A stretch of DNA of 64,000 nucleotides from Trinickia fusca (GCF_003628145.1 NZ_RBZV01000005.1:124001-188000); one strand, 5' to 3'. Positions 18,509 through 28,083 are shown, counted from the first letter of the stretch. Notes: generated by a model not told the origin, from the sequence alone. A program made the numbers and translations.

Positions 18509-21500
18509 ATGCGCTTCCAACGACTCGACCTGCTCAAGTTCGGCAAGTTCTCTGAATGGTCTCTTGAGTTCCCCGGCTCGGCAACTGATTTTCATCTTAT
18601 CGTCGGTCCGAACGAGGCCGGCAAATCGACCCTGAGAGCGGCGATTCTCGACCTACTCTTTGGCATTCCCGTGCGCTCCTCGCATGGTTTTCTGCATCCA
18701 TTGAACGAACTCAAGTTGGGAGCGTCCGTCAGTAATGGCGAGACGTCACTGGACTTCGTCCGAATCAAGGCCCAACGCCAGACGCTCAGAACCCCAGCAG
18801 GCGGCGTGCTGCCAGACTCCGCCCTTGAACCATTTTTGGGCGGAATTGACCGAGACTTCTTTGACCGCATGTTCGGGCTTGACCACTTGCGACTGGTTGA
18901 AGGCGGCAATGACATCCTGAACGCAGAGAGTGATATTGGCCGAATCCTGTTCCAATCCGCTGCTGGGGTGGCGAGCTTGGGAACAGTGCGAGACCAGTTG
19001 GCCGCAGAAGCCGACAAGCTTTGGGCGCCTCGAAAGTCGGGTGAGCGCGCCTACTATGCCGCCGCTGACCAACTTGAACTGGCGAATAGCGCTCTCAAGA
19101 AAGCCTCGGTCCGTACGAAGGTCTGGGCCGACGCCAACAATGCAGTCGAGACGTTACGAGAATCTCTGGAGGCAGCGCGAGCCAGTTGGCGCGAACTTGA
19201 TATGCGTCGAGCGCGGCTCGAGCGCGTGCGTCGACTGACGCCACTTGTTGACGCACTCGGTCAAAACGATGCTGCCCTGGAATTCCTGAAAGAAGCAATC
19301 GACCTACCGGAAGATGCAGCTCAGGCACTGAGCCAGGCGGAACGCGATATCGCTCGCGCGGAAGCGGTGCTCAAGATTCGCCAGAGCGAGGTGACGGCCA
19401 CCAGGGAGTCGCTGTCGGCGATTTCCGTGGATGAATCCCTGCTCAGCGCCGAACAGCGCATTGCCGCACTGGAGGCACGACGCGTCCGGTACGAGCCATA
19501 CGCCAGGGACATCGAACGACGAAAAAGCGAAATTCAGGCGCTTCAGGGGGAAGTTCGCCGAGCATGCCTCCAATTGAAATGGGCATATGAAGCCGAAGAA
19601 GACTTGCTGCTCAAGCTACCGTCATTGTTGATTCGTCGTAAGCTCGGCGACCTTGCGAGAAAAGCCAGCGGGATTGAACAAGCCCTCAAGGCAGCGGACT
19701 CCTCTGAGCGGGCAAAGAAGGCCGATATTCAGTCGCTTGAAGCCCAGTTCGGCGGGTTGTCTGAGGTAAAGGTAACCGCCGGGCTACGGGCGGCTTTGCG
19801 CAAGGCCCAATCCCTGGGCGACCCCGCACAGGCTCAAGAAAAGCAACGTGTTCTGGTCGAAAAAGCTGAAACCCAGCTTGAAGCGGCCCTGCGAGCGCTA
19901 GGCGTTTGGCGCAAGGACTTCGAGGGCCTGTCAAAGCTCCAGCTCCCCTCTGGCGAAGCTCTCGCACACCGGCTGCGCGAGCGGCAGAATCTCGACGCGC
20001 AGGTCAAATCGCTGTCCAAGGACCTGTCGGAACAGATTTCTGCTGTCGGAGAGGCCGAGCTTCGGGTCAATCAATTCGCCGAACTGAGACATCCGACCAC
20101 CTACGCGATGGTGGCACAAGCGCGGGTTCTACGCGATGAGAAATGGGCGCCCGTCAAACAACGAACAGACGATTTTGAGACGAACGCCGAGCAGTTCGAA
20201 TCGGCAATGCGGGAGGCGGATACGCTGGCGGACACGCATTTGAGTAACGTTGAAGATGTGACGGAACTTCAATCGCGCAAAGACGAGCTCGAAAGACAGC
20301 AACATGCCCAAACTCGCCTTGAGCAGCAACTGGATGCGGCCAAAAGGCAGCTGGGCACATTCTCCGCAGAATGGAGTGAGCTAACCACGGCAGCGGGGCT
20401 CGACGGCTTGCCGCTCGAAGATGCTTCAGACTGGGTTCGCAAGAAAGACGTCGCAATCGAGCGTGGCCACACTCTTCTTGAAGTCCAAAAAGACGCTCAG
20501 TCCGGATTGAATGCTCTGGGGGACGCGACTCAGGAGCTGCGCACCCTGCTCGAGGAGAACGGGGTTGCTCAAGTGAGCGATGGGGACTTGAGCGCGTTGT
20601 GCATTCAAGCTGAACATCTCATTTCTGAAGCGGATGGCGTCAAGGGGCGTCGAGACGCGCTGAATGGCCAGTTGGTCACGGCTCGCCAAGCCTACGTTGC
20701 GCTCCAAGATGACTTGACCGAGGCCAGAAAGGAAGCTACCTCGTGGGCTGCCGATTGGGCCTCAACGTTGTCGAATGCGGGACTGGACGCTGCCTACGAC
20801 ACCGGAACTGTCGAAGGTGCACTGGAATTGATTGGCGCAATCGAGGAAAAGGCACGCAAGGTTTGCCAGATTCAAGCGGAGCGCATCGATACGATGAAGG
20901 CTGACCTCTCCTTGTTTGCCGAGGATGTCGAAGCGTTGTGCGATGCCATTACCGCGCCCCTGGACGGCCAGGAGCCTGCGGAGGCGGTGCAACAACTTGT
21001 CATTAAGGCGCAACTGGCCAGTCAAGCTCGAAAAGAAGGAGAGCGACTAACTGCTGCGCTAAGAGCTGCGGAGCAACAGGTCGCAGAGTTGGAGACCGCC
21101 AAGCGAGAAGCAGAAGCCGTTATTGAGCCTTTGAAGGCGCGGGCCGGCGTATCCACACGCGAGGCCTTGGCCGAATGCATCGCCCAATCCGATGAAAAGC
21201 GTCGATTGCTGGAGGACGCCGCCCGACTAAGGCGCGAACTGACGGCTGGCGCAGATGGTCAATCGAGACAAGACATCGAGGCTGAGATTGCAGCGGCCAA
21301 CTTGCCGGAGATTGCCACGGATATTGCCGCGTTGTCCGGCGACCTCATGACTGTCGTCGAGCGCCAGGGAACGCTATCCGCTGAACTGGCGACCGCAGAG
21401 TCCACATTAACTGCCATTGGCGGCTCAGATGCGGCGGCGCAGGCAGAGGGCCAGCGGCAAGAGGCCTTGTCGAAGATGGCCGATGCAGCCGAGCGCTACG

Positions 21501-21967
21501 TGAAAGTCTTCACTGCCGCCCGCTTGCTGCGCTGGTCCATCGACCGCTATCGTCAGGATAAGCAGGGGCCGATGCTAGTCAAGGCCAGCGCCATATTCGC
21601 GGAACTGACTCAAGGTTCCTTCGAGCGCTTGGTCGTGGACTTCGACAAGCAACCCATGGTGCTGGAGGGGCGCCGGCCTGACGGTAAGCATGTCGGCATC
21701 TCGGGCATGAGCGACGGCACCCGCGACCAGCTTTTCCTCGCACTACGCCTGGCCGCTTTGGAGATTCGTTTGGAACAGGCATCCAAGCTGCCCTTCATTG
21801 CAGACGACCTGTTCATCAATTATGACGATGCGCGGTCGGCTGCGGGCCTGCGGGCGTTGGCCGCTCTTGCCAAACAGACCCAAGTGATTTTCCTGACCCA
21901 CCACCCTCATATGGAAGCGCTCGCTCGAGACACCTTGGGCAATTCCATCAATGTCGTTCACCTGTAG
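18509..21967 (+). CDS. YhaN-like SMC/Rad50-type ATPase
   Basis: An 1152-residue ATPase with N-terminal Walker A (VGPNEAGKSTLRAAI, about residues 32-46), long coiled-coil arms rich in E, A, L and R (about 170-1000), and a C-terminal head with signature GMSDGTRDQLFLALRLAALE and Walker B (LPFIADDLFINYDD). It belongs to the YhaN group of AAA proteins that pair with YhaO. I see no CxxC hook. With the preceding nuclease it should form a DNA-end-processing machine, and with the GIY-YIG protein a possible anti-phage operon. Confidence 0.85.
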   Translation: MRFQRLDLLKFGKFSEWSLEFPGSATDFHLIVGPNEAGKSTLRAAILDLLFGIPVRSSHGFLHPLNELKLGASVSNGETSLDFVRIKAQRQTLRTPAGGVLPDSALEPFLGGIDRDFFDRMFGLDHLRLVEGGNDILNAESDIGRILFQSAAGVASLGTVRDQLAAEADKLWAPRKSGERAYYAAADQLELANSALKKASVRTKVWADANNAVETLRESLEAARASWRELDMRRARLERVRRLTPLVDALGQNDAALEFLKEAIDLPEDAAQALSQAERDIARAEAVLKIRQSEVTATRESLSAISVDESLLSAEQRIAALEARRVRYEPYARDIERRKSEIQALQGEVRRACLQLKWAYEAEEDLLLKLPSLLIRRKLGDLARKASGIEQALKAADSSERAKKADIQSLEAQFGGLSEVKVTAGLRAALRKAQSLGDPAQAQEKQRVLVEKAETQLEAALRALGVWRKDFEGLSKLQLPSGEALAHRLRERQNLDAQVKSLSKDLSEQISAVGEAELRVNQFAELRHPTTYAMVAQARVLRDEKWAPVKQRTDDFETNAEQFESAMREADTLADTHLSNVEDVTELQSRKDELERQQHAQTRLEQQLDAAKRQLGTFSAEWSELTTAAGLDGLPLEDASDWVRKKDVAIERGHTLLEVQKDAQSGLNALGDATQELRTLLEENGVAQVSDGDLSALCIQAEHLISEADGVKGRRDALNGQLVTARQAYVALQDDLTEARKEATSWAADWASTLSNAGLDAAYDTGTVEGALELIGAIEEKARKVCQIQAERIDTMKADLSLFAEDVEALCDAITAPLDGQEPAEAVQQLVIKAQLASQARKEGERLTAALRAAEQQVAELETAKREAEAVIEPLKARAGVSTREALAECIAQSDEKRRLLEDAARLRRELTAGADGQSRQDIEAEIAAANLPEIATDIAALSGDLMTVVERQGTLSAELATAESTLTAIGGSDAAAQAEGQRQEALSKMADAAERYVKVFTAARLLRWSIDRYRQDKQGPMLVKASAIFAELTQGSFERLVVDFDKQPMVLEGRRPDGKHVGISGMSDGTRDQLFLALRLAALEIRLEQASKLPFIADDLFINYDDARSAAGLRALAALAKQTQVIFLTHHPHMEALARDTLGNSINVVHL

Positions 21968-22055
21968 TCAACGAGCTATCATCGGCCAAAAAATATGGGG
22001 ACGTCACAATGTCATAAGTCACTTTCGACGACAAACCGGAGCAACTCGTCGCAAC

Positions 22056-22354
22056 TGCAGAAAAGGACAACACATCATTGAGGGAAAAGCACACCACGTG
22101 GTCCTCGGCCGCTACGAAGATGCGGTCCGACGCAACGGCAACAGAACGCTGATGCACGGCCGAGCAGCCGCTGCGGCGCCAATCGCGAAGATGTAGCTTC
22201 CATTTAGCTCGACGCCATGAACCGATGTCGGCAGATTCTCGGCGAAGGATACGTACCGCGGATACTCGCGCACGTTGTCTTGGGGCCCAACGCTGTACGT
22301 CGGTTCGTCGAAGACTCGCACAAGGCCGTAAGGTGTCAGCAGTTCTATGGGCAT
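22056..22354 (-). pseudogene. Frameshifted hypothetical gene
   Basis: The first frame starts at the ATG at 22354 (MPIELLTPYGLVRVFDEPTY) and reads well to FAIGAAAA, then runs into noise and a stop at 22112. The adjacent frame continues naturally with AVHQRSVAVASDRIFVAAED and HVVCFSLNDVLSFSA to about 22056. One base is missing in a GCTGCTCGG context near 22162. The joined product resembles a bacterial hypothetical family of unknown role. It is the last gene of the minus-strand cluster, 18 bp after the DUF3592 gene, and its 3' end is not clear. Confidence 0.5.
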
Positions 22355-22371
22355 AGTCGCGCCGGTGAGCG

Positions 22372-22830
22372 TCACTTGACGGTCGTCGAAGCAAACGGTC
22401 CCGGCCGCCAGATGCTCACGGTCAGACCTAAAGCCACATTCAATAGAATGAAGGCTCCCAGAGCCACCGGCCAGACCATCGGAGGTTGTTCCCAACGCGT
22501 GACGATTGCGATTGCCGGCGATGATTTCACCAAGCGGACTTGCAGTTCGAGCTTCAACAATGCGCCCCGATTGTAGCGGCCGTCCTTGTCTCGAATAAGT
22601 CGCTCGTACTGGCGCCCGCCATACGAGTATCCGACGAGAGGGCTTAGATTTCCGTTCGAACCTGGCTCCAGCCGCAGGACATGCCCCTCGACCACGGTCG
22701 AGTCATTTTTGAACGCTTTTGATGTCAGATATGAGTTCACCGCTCCATAGGTCCAGCCCGCCGCGATGATGCATGTGACGGCGGCCATGAAGCAACGCGC
22801 AATCATCGAATCTGGTCGTTCACTCCACAC
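22372..22830 (-). CDS. DUF3592-like membrane protein
   Basis: Up to 152 residues. An N-terminal membrane helix (MIARCFMAAVTCIIAAGWTY) is followed by a soluble segment typical of DUF3592 (VVEGHVLRLEPG, PLVGYSYGGRQYE) and a second hydrophobic helix (MVWPVALGAFILLNVALGL). The start may be GTG at 22830 or ATG at 22806. Function is unknown. It lies between a DUF1444-like gene and a frameshifted gene in one minus-strand cluster. Confidence 0.6.
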   Translation of the reverse strand: MWSERPDSMIARCFMAAVTCIIAAGWTYGAVNSYLTSKAFKNDSTVVEGHVLRLEPGSNGNLSPLVGYSYGGRQYERLIRDKDGRYNRGALLKLELQVRLVKSSPAIAIVTRWEQPPMVWPVALGAFILLNVALGLTVSIWRPGPFASTTVK

Positions 22831-22862
22831 GGTCTACTCTCGTTCTCAGGTCGCCCTGGCGG

Positions 22863-23420
22863 TCACGGGTACGCGATTGCTTGCCACTCAAGTCCAACCC
22901 GCCGATATAAGTCCGGCGGCAAGCGATGGTCGCCACCTTCGACTCTTCGGATGACCTCGCGAAGCTCCGCGACACCGTCCGCCGATGATGCGTCACAGAA
23001 CGCGAGAACATCCCGCGCCGGCGCGGCCACCATGAAAGTATCATGCACCAAGTGAGCATACCAATGGGTCCACATCGCATGAATCATCAGAAGGCTGGCT
23101 TCGAAATTTCCGCCTATCAGTGCGACGTAGATAGGGCCGTACTCACGCACAGTTAGCTTTTCTTCGGCGAGGCGCTCGAGGTTTGAGACCGCGATACCAT
23201 GCAGTTCGTCGGTCGACACGCCTTCCTGCTCAAGATGCCTGTGCTGTACAAACCGGAATTGGTCGCCAGCGTCGACGACGTAGGTCACCAGCAAGTCTTC
23301 ATTGATGCTTCGCAAAACGGGGGAATCGGCCTTGGCAAGTGCCAGTGCCGGTTCCTCGTCCCGCATCGTCGGCTTCAGGTAGGCAATGGCTTGGCGGCAA
23401 AATGATGATGTCGAACCCAA
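22863..23420 (-). CDS. DUF1444/YtpQ-like protein
   Basis: A 185-residue soluble protein. VLRSINEDLLVTYVVDAGDQ followed by the block ELHGIAVSNLERLA matches the layout of the DUF1444 (YtpQ, UPF0354) family, whose function is unknown. The start is a TTG with GGAG eight bases upstream; no ATG is available upstream in frame. It is the middle gene of the minus-strand cluster. Confidence 0.6.
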   Translation of the reverse strand: MGSTSSFCRQAIAYLKPTMRDEEPALALAKADSPVLRSINEDLLVTYVVDAGDQFRFVQHRHLEQEGVSTDELHGIAVSNLERLAEEKLTVREYGPIYVALIGGNFEASLLMIHAMWTHWYAHLVHDTFMVAAPARDVLAFCDASSADGVAELREVIRRVEGGDHRLPPDLYRRVGLEWQAIAYP

Positions 23421-23432
23421 GTCATTCTCCGC

Positions 23433-23573
23433 TCATTCTTGAAGGCTCGCGATGCAGTCGCGGATGGCATTGGCGTACTGAGGCTGCCCAAGGTCGAGCC
23501 CCGTGCGAGCAAGAGCCACGAGAAGGTGTTCGATGCCCTCAATTACACCGACAACCCTGGCCGTCTCCACCAT
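23433..23573 (-). CDS. Short hypothetical protein
   Basis: A 46-residue reading frame (MVETARVVGVIEGIEHLLVA to RDCIASLQE) with strong protein-like composition. It may begin further upstream at a TTG (23603), which would add LARVLPTYDS. It ends 13 bp before the start of the DUF1444-like gene, so it fits the same minus-strand operon. I do not recognise the family. Confidence 0.5.
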   Translation of the reverse strand: MVETARVVGVIEGIEHLLVALARTGLDLGQPQYANAIRDCIASLQE

Positions 23574-23740
23574 GCTGTCGTATGTTGGAAGCACGCGGGC
23601 CAACTCCGATTCGATATTGGCTAGCCGATTGGGTCATTTTTACATCGGCGCTAACACGTGACCTCATGGCGGACTTTGGACGGCGTCGTGATGGTCGTTG
23701 GCATACATAGTATCCGGCCAACGGTTGCGCGTGAACTCGT

Positions 23741-24250
23741 TCACATCGCTTTGTTACGCACACTCCCATTGAGCGGCTCTCCATTCCCGCAGAAGGCGAA
23801 ATAGGCGAAGCCAACGAAGTAGAAAAACATCCAATGCCCAGAAAATCCACGAATCACCTGAGCCCGAAGTGAAGTGTACTCGGCGGAACTCAAAGCTCGA
23901 ACGATTCTTCCGTGGTTCTCAAGTACGTACTGCCCAGCTTTGATGGCCGGCGCCCCGTCCATGCTTACGAAAGATGCATAGAAATTGATGAGCGCATATG
24001 CGAAAAACACAGCTGCAAGAACCTGGACCCAGCCGGGAAACGCCTGGCGCAGGTCGGCCAGCGCTGGCCTAGCTCCGAATCGCTTGCGCGCGAATATGAC
24101 GGCAGGGGCGAACACGATGAACACGCCGACATGCAAGGCCCACACGTACGGGACAAGACTCATGACGTCGACGCCGAACAGCGAGGCGCCATGGACGACG
24201 AGCGAGAGCGCGAGCCCGATTGCAGCGATGGAAGCCATCAAGCCGTTCAT
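23741..24250 (-). CDS. Hypothetical inner-membrane protein
   Basis: A 169-residue protein with four hydrophobic segments (IAAIGLALSLVVHGASLFGV, VPYVWALHVGVFIVFAPAVI, VQVLAAVFFAYALINFYASF, WMFFYFVGFAYFAFCG). It overlaps the preceding gene by 4 bp and is clearly co-transcribed with it. I do not recognise the family. Confidence 0.65.
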   Translation of the reverse strand: MNGLMASIAAIGLALSLVVHGASLFGVDVMSLVPYVWALHVGVFIVFAPAVIFARKRFGARPALADLRQAFPGWVQVLAAVFFAYALINFYASFVSMDGAPAIKAGQYVLENHGRIVRALSSAEYTSLRAQVIRGFSGHWMFFYFVGFAYFAFCGNGEPLNGSVRNKAM

Positions 24251-25074
24251 TCAACATACCTTCCGCTGTGGGGCGCATTGCCACCGGCCCAGTGGGTCAC
24301 AGACAGTCCGCCAGGTGAATGGCGCTCGACGGTCTGCTGCCGCTCTCCGTCGCAGTTTCCAGACCCCACAGTTGTCGTAGACCGTCGAATTCGGTCTATC
24401 CAGACCTTCAGACGCGGCGCATATACGCCGCTTAAGTAATCGACATCGAGAACAATGAAGTCACCCCTCGGGAATGGCGGCCATTGGTTTTGAACGGCAA
24501 ACCTAAGCATGCTCGCAGCCGATTTGACCTCACACCGGTTCAACGCGCTGCCCTTCGCATAGTCGGCCGTCGACCCTCGCACGAAAAGCAGGACAAAATT
24601 ACGATGCCCGCCTCTGCCCATGGAGACCTCGAGGTCCCTGGTGTCAACGACGTCCTCCCATCGCACGCTAACGAGGTCGAAGTACGCCAGGCAATCGTCG
24701 CCCAGATGCAGTGCAGGCCGACCCCATGGAAGGCCACTGCCGAATTGCACGATGCGATGCAGATTGCGTCCCGCCACCACGGCGCCCAACGCAGCACCGG
24801 AAGCGAACGGGGCAATTGCCGCCGTTGCAAGAACAGGACGTACGGTCCAGTGGACCACAAGCATATAGACCAGGGCCGCGGCAGCGACGAAGAGCGTAGC
24901 CGCAAAGAATGCGAGAAGAGCGAGTGCCGCCTTTTTCGCATAGAGCTCGCGAACTGGCTTCTCTGATGCCCAGATGCTTCGTGTCGCCTCGAGTTTCGCT
25001 CTCCGGCGCTTTCTAACCTCGAGCCCAACCCAGTTGATAGCAACGACTATCAGCAGGAATGCGACGAACTCCAT
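24247..25074 (-). CDS. Hypothetical membrane-anchored protein
   Basis: A 275-residue protein with an N-terminal membrane helix (MEFVAFLLIVVAINWVGLEV), two further hydrophobic helices (about 48-75 and 85-100), and a soluble C-terminal part (VSVRWEDVVDTRDLEVSMGR). The last ~40 residues look less protein-like. Its stop overlaps the start of the next gene. Function is unknown. Confidence 0.6.
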   Translation of the reverse strand: MEFVAFLLIVVAINWVGLEVRKRRRAKLEATRSIWASEKPVRELYAKKAALALLAFFAATLFVAAAALVYMLVVHWTVRPVLATAAIAPFASGAALGAVVAGRNLHRIVQFGSGLPWGRPALHLGDDCLAYFDLVSVRWEDVVDTRDLEVSMGRGGHRNFVLLFVRGSTADYAKGSALNRCEVKSAASMLRFAVQNQWPPFPRGDFIVLDVDYLSGVYAPRLKVWIDRIRRSTTTVGSGNCDGERQQTVERHSPGGLSVTHWAGGNAPHSGRYVE

Positions 25075-25112
25075 GGGAATATGGCAGACAGGGTTTGATG
25101 GACCTAGGGTCG

Positions 25113-25529
25113 TTACACCGCCGGGTCAAAGAATGACGCAATCGCTGGATAGGCGTTCGCGTCCATGGTCGCGCAGCCGAGCTTGCGCAGCGCGTGATGG
25201 TGTCGGTCGCTTACCCAACAGTCGGCGCCCGCGTCACGCAGGATGAGGCGAAACGCTCGCGCATCGCTGCGGCTTGCGAACAGCTGGTCCACGTATCGGT
25301 CCGCATCCAATCGTTCGGCTTCCGCGGCGGCCGCTAGGCTGTCCATCACCCACACGAGCGCGGGATTGTGAGGCATTGCCAGCAAGTCCGCGACTCGAAT
25401 CGGCGTCAGCGCTTTCTCTGTGTGATTCCAGTCGCCGAATTCCAGGCACGCGCTCGCGGTGCGCTTTCCCTCTTCGGTCTCAAACAGTAGCGGCGTAACG
25501 GTCGGAATATATGCGTTGATTGCTGCCAT
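25113..25529 (-). CDS. Hypothetical protein
   Basis: A 138-residue soluble protein, first gene of the minus-strand cluster (25529 to 22056). Conserved-looking stretches are NHTEKALTPIRVADLLAMPH and ILRDAGADCWVSDRHHHALR. No motif assigns a function. The ~170 bp between it and the divergent gene at 25704 presumably holds promoters for both. Confidence 0.6.
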   Translation of the reverse strand: MAAINAYIPTVTPLLFETEEGKRTASACLEFGDWNHTEKALTPIRVADLLAMPHNPALVWVMDSLAAAAEAERLDADRYVDQLFASRSDARAFRLILRDAGADCWVSDRHHHALRKLGCATMDANAYPAIASFFDPAV

Positions 25530-25703
25530 CGTGCCCTCGGCCCCTTGTTTTCATTGCGCCCGTCGGCGGCTAGAACGGGCTTTACGGATTAACGGCAGCT
25601 GAGGCCAAAGCTTTAGACTATCGGGCGAGCGACGAGCGTAGCACTGCGGCTACGCGGCAGCCGAGTCATCAGCCATAATCCAACAACCAAGGACAAAATC
25701 TCG

Positions 25704-26579
25704 ATGAGCTACGACCTCTTCTTTACCTTGCCTGCCGACATTGCGCAGGATGACATCGAAGCTCACTTTCGGCAGCGTAGGCACTACAGGGTCGACGGCG
25801 GGGCCACATACGAAAATCCGGACACGGGCGTCTACTTCTCTTTCGCAGTCGACCAAGGCGAGGCATCAGTTGAGCAGTGTACAGGCCCACAGCGGCGTAT
25901 CGCGTTCAACCTCAACTATTTTCGCCCGCACATCTTCGGTCTAGAAGCCGAGCCGGAAGTGTCGGCGTTTGTCGAGCGCTTCAATCCGGTGATTGAAGAC
26001 CCGCAGGTCCAAGGAATGGCGAACGGCCCTTACTCGACGGAAGCGTTTCTTCGCGGCTGGAACTGCGGAAACGAAGTCGCGTACCGAAGCATTATCGAGT
26101 CGCACGGTAAGTCCAACACCTTCCTTTCGCTGCCAGCAGCGGCTATCGAAGGGGCATGGCAATGGAACCGCGCAGTCCCCAAAATGCAGGCGGCGCATGG
26201 GGAGTCGCTCTTTGTGCCCAAAATCATGATGCTGAACGTTGGCGGACACGCAAAGTCATCCGTGGTGTGGGGCGACGGCATACCGACCTTGCTTCCAGAG
26301 GTCGACATCGTATTCGTCTATCGCGACGAACTCGCTCCGAAGCCGTTGTTTGGTCAGAGGACGAAGGACCATTGCCTCGTCACGCAGAGCGAGCTTGATG
26401 ACGTCTTGGAGCCGCTCTCAGAAAAGGGCTATCCGCTGCCAGTGCGAACGCCGACATATGTGGAAGCGCCAGCTGTCGTAAGCAAGTTTGTTCGCAAACT
26501 GCCGAAATACACGGGCCCGCTCGAGAGAGTGACGATGGACCGAGTGCTTAGCCGTGAACTGCTTGACAAGAGCCGCTGA
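25704..26579 (+). CDS. Hypothetical protein
   Basis: A 291-residue soluble protein starting MSYDLFFTLPADIAQDDIEA. I do not recognise it with certainty. Proteins beginning MSYDLFF are common in bacteria as uncharacterised, immunity-like or phage-related proteins. It overlaps the next gene by one base (TGATG), so the two are coupled and probably act together. Confidence 0.65.
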   Translation: MSYDLFFTLPADIAQDDIEAHFRQRRHYRVDGGATYENPDTGVYFSFAVDQGEASVEQCTGPQRRIAFNLNYFRPHIFGLEAEPEVSAFVERFNPVIEDPQVQGMANGPYSTEAFLRGWNCGNEVAYRSIIESHGKSNTFLSLPAAAIEGAWQWNRAVPKMQAAHGESLFVPKIMMLNVGGHAKSSVVWGDGIPTLLPEVDIVFVYRDELAPKPLFGQRTKDHCLVTQSELDDVLEPLSEKGYPLPVRTPTYVEAPAVVSKFVRKLPKYTGPLERVTMDRVLSRELLDKSR

Positions 26580-26878
26580 TGACACCGACCTCGGATTTGG
26601 ATGCCCTGCTCGATAGAGTCAACGACGAAGCGTCTTTCATCGCGTTCGTTGATGCGCTCGCTTCCGATTTCGCAATGGAGCAGGAGCTTGAGAAACGGAA
26701 TCCGTCGAGTCCGTATGGCCCGGGCGCTCTGGGTTGGGAGAACGGCACCGTTGATAGCGTATTGGGCGCCGCCGCAGCTTGGGGGCACTCCAGTTCGCTG
26801 CGTGGCGGAGCGACAGGCGAACCAAACCCTTGGAAGCGGTGTGCCATGATTCTCTACGCCGGAAAGTGGTACGAATGA
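26579..26878 (+). CDS. DUF7660-like small protein
   Basis: A 99-residue acidic protein. The pattern EASFIAFVDALASDF, then LGWENGTVDSVLGAAAAWGH and ending WKRCAMILYAGKWYE, is that of the DUF7660 family, small proteins often found next to polymorphic toxins or as candidate immunity proteins. It is coupled to the preceding gene. The role is unknown. Confidence 0.65.
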   Translation: MTPTSDLDALLDRVNDEASFIAFVDALASDFAMEQELEKRNPSSPYGPGALGWENGTVDSVLGAAAAWGHSSSLRGGATGEPNPWKRCAMILYAGKWYE

Positions 26879-27069
26879 CGCCCACCAAAACCGGATGTAT
26901 CGCCGACGAAAAATTGGCGCCCGAAAGTTGAACTACCGCGATGACCCTGTCTAATCCTCAAGACCAAACGCCTTCCATGAACGGAGCCATCTCCGGAAGG
27001 CAATGGGCGATGGCGACTTCGCGGCATCAGGGAAACGGACGCAGAGCTACCCCTTAACACTTCAAAAAT

Positions 27070-28083
27070 ATGCTTACTGACAAACTGAATACCGCGCTCG
27101 CTAGTGCACAGGCAACGGCAGGGAACTATTACTTGACCATGATGCGGTCCGCGTTGTCCGAGGTCGAGCAGGCAGCAGTCGGCCAGTCGATGTTGGAACA
27201 GTATATTTCGCAGCTCGATGACCTTCTGTCTGTGAAGCACATGGAAGTGGACGGGCATCTCACCAACAAGTTTGCGCAAGCCTTGGGCGAAGCGCACTTC
27301 GCGGTGTTGTGTCACGAGGCTGGTGTCAGCCTGAATCGTATTCCCGAAGTCAACGGCGTGAAGACGCCGGACTTCGAATCGGCTGCAGCGCGGGGCAAAC
27401 TCTTCTTCGAAGTAAAGACGCTATCGGTTGCAGGAGGCGAGGACAACATTGACGAGCACGTTCGAGATACGATGGATGTCAATCTTAAACTGGAACAAAT
27501 AGTCCGCGCCGGTGAGCGCGTAGCGATGGCCGAGGGCGAGATTACCCCCTATGGCCGGAAAGTCGGCTTCGAAACGCCGATTCTGGACGTGACAAACGTT
27601 CTCATCGAGAAAGCTCGGCAGAACATCAAACCTGGTCAATTCGCGACGGAAAGCACGTTTCTCGTCCTGAACCTCAGTATGCTTCCGTTGCCAGACGGCG
27701 ATACGGGTTTGCTGCGACCGAGCTATCCCGACAATCGGGAGTTCCCGACCTGCGTCACTGGTGCTCTGTGGATGATGGCATTCGGCAAACCCGGGATGCT
27801 TATTCAGCGCGAACCGGAGTTCGCTGGCAAGGGCTGCATCGAAGGCGAACTCGTGAAGTGCGGCATTCTGTCCGACGATGAGTACAAGTACGTTAAAGGC
27901 ATCCTCTTCGTCGTGCATCCCATGCGCGAGCGCCCCCGTGTGTGGGCACTGTTCCGAGACTTTGAGGACATGAACGATAACCACCCGGACGTTCTGGATG
28001 AAGTGCTCAAGGTCGTTGGCAAGAACTGGAATAACCACACCGATATGAACGGCTGGCAACTGGGACGCGGCATCAAGAATTGA
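27070..28083 (+). CDS. PD-(D/E)XK nuclease-like protein
   Basis: A 337-residue protein with a likely restriction-endonuclease-like core: E74 (QALGEAHFAVL), D101 in VKTPDFE, and E114-V-K116 in KLFFEVKT, followed by the rest of a compact domain. The C-terminal part (GILFVVHPMRERPRVWALFR) has no known motif. It is preceded by 190 bp without a gene and followed by 195 bp before the Gabija-like operon, so it may be an independent defence gene or an accessory. Catalytic assignment is by motif reading only. Confidence 0.6.
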   Translation: MLTDKLNTALASAQATAGNYYLTMMRSALSEVEQAAVGQSMLEQYISQLDDLLSVKHMEVDGHLTNKFAQALGEAHFAVLCHEAGVSLNRIPEVNGVKTPDFESAAARGKLFFEVKTLSVAGGEDNIDEHVRDTMDVNLKLEQIVRAGERVAMAEGEITPYGRKVGFETPILDVTNVLIEKARQNIKPGQFATESTFLVLNLSMLPLPDGDTGLLRPSYPDNREFPTCVTGALWMMAFGKPGMLIQREPEFAGKGCIEGELVKCGILSDDEYKYVKGILFVVHPMRERPRVWALFRDFEDMNDNHPDVLDEVLKVVGKNWNNHTDMNGWQLGRGIKN

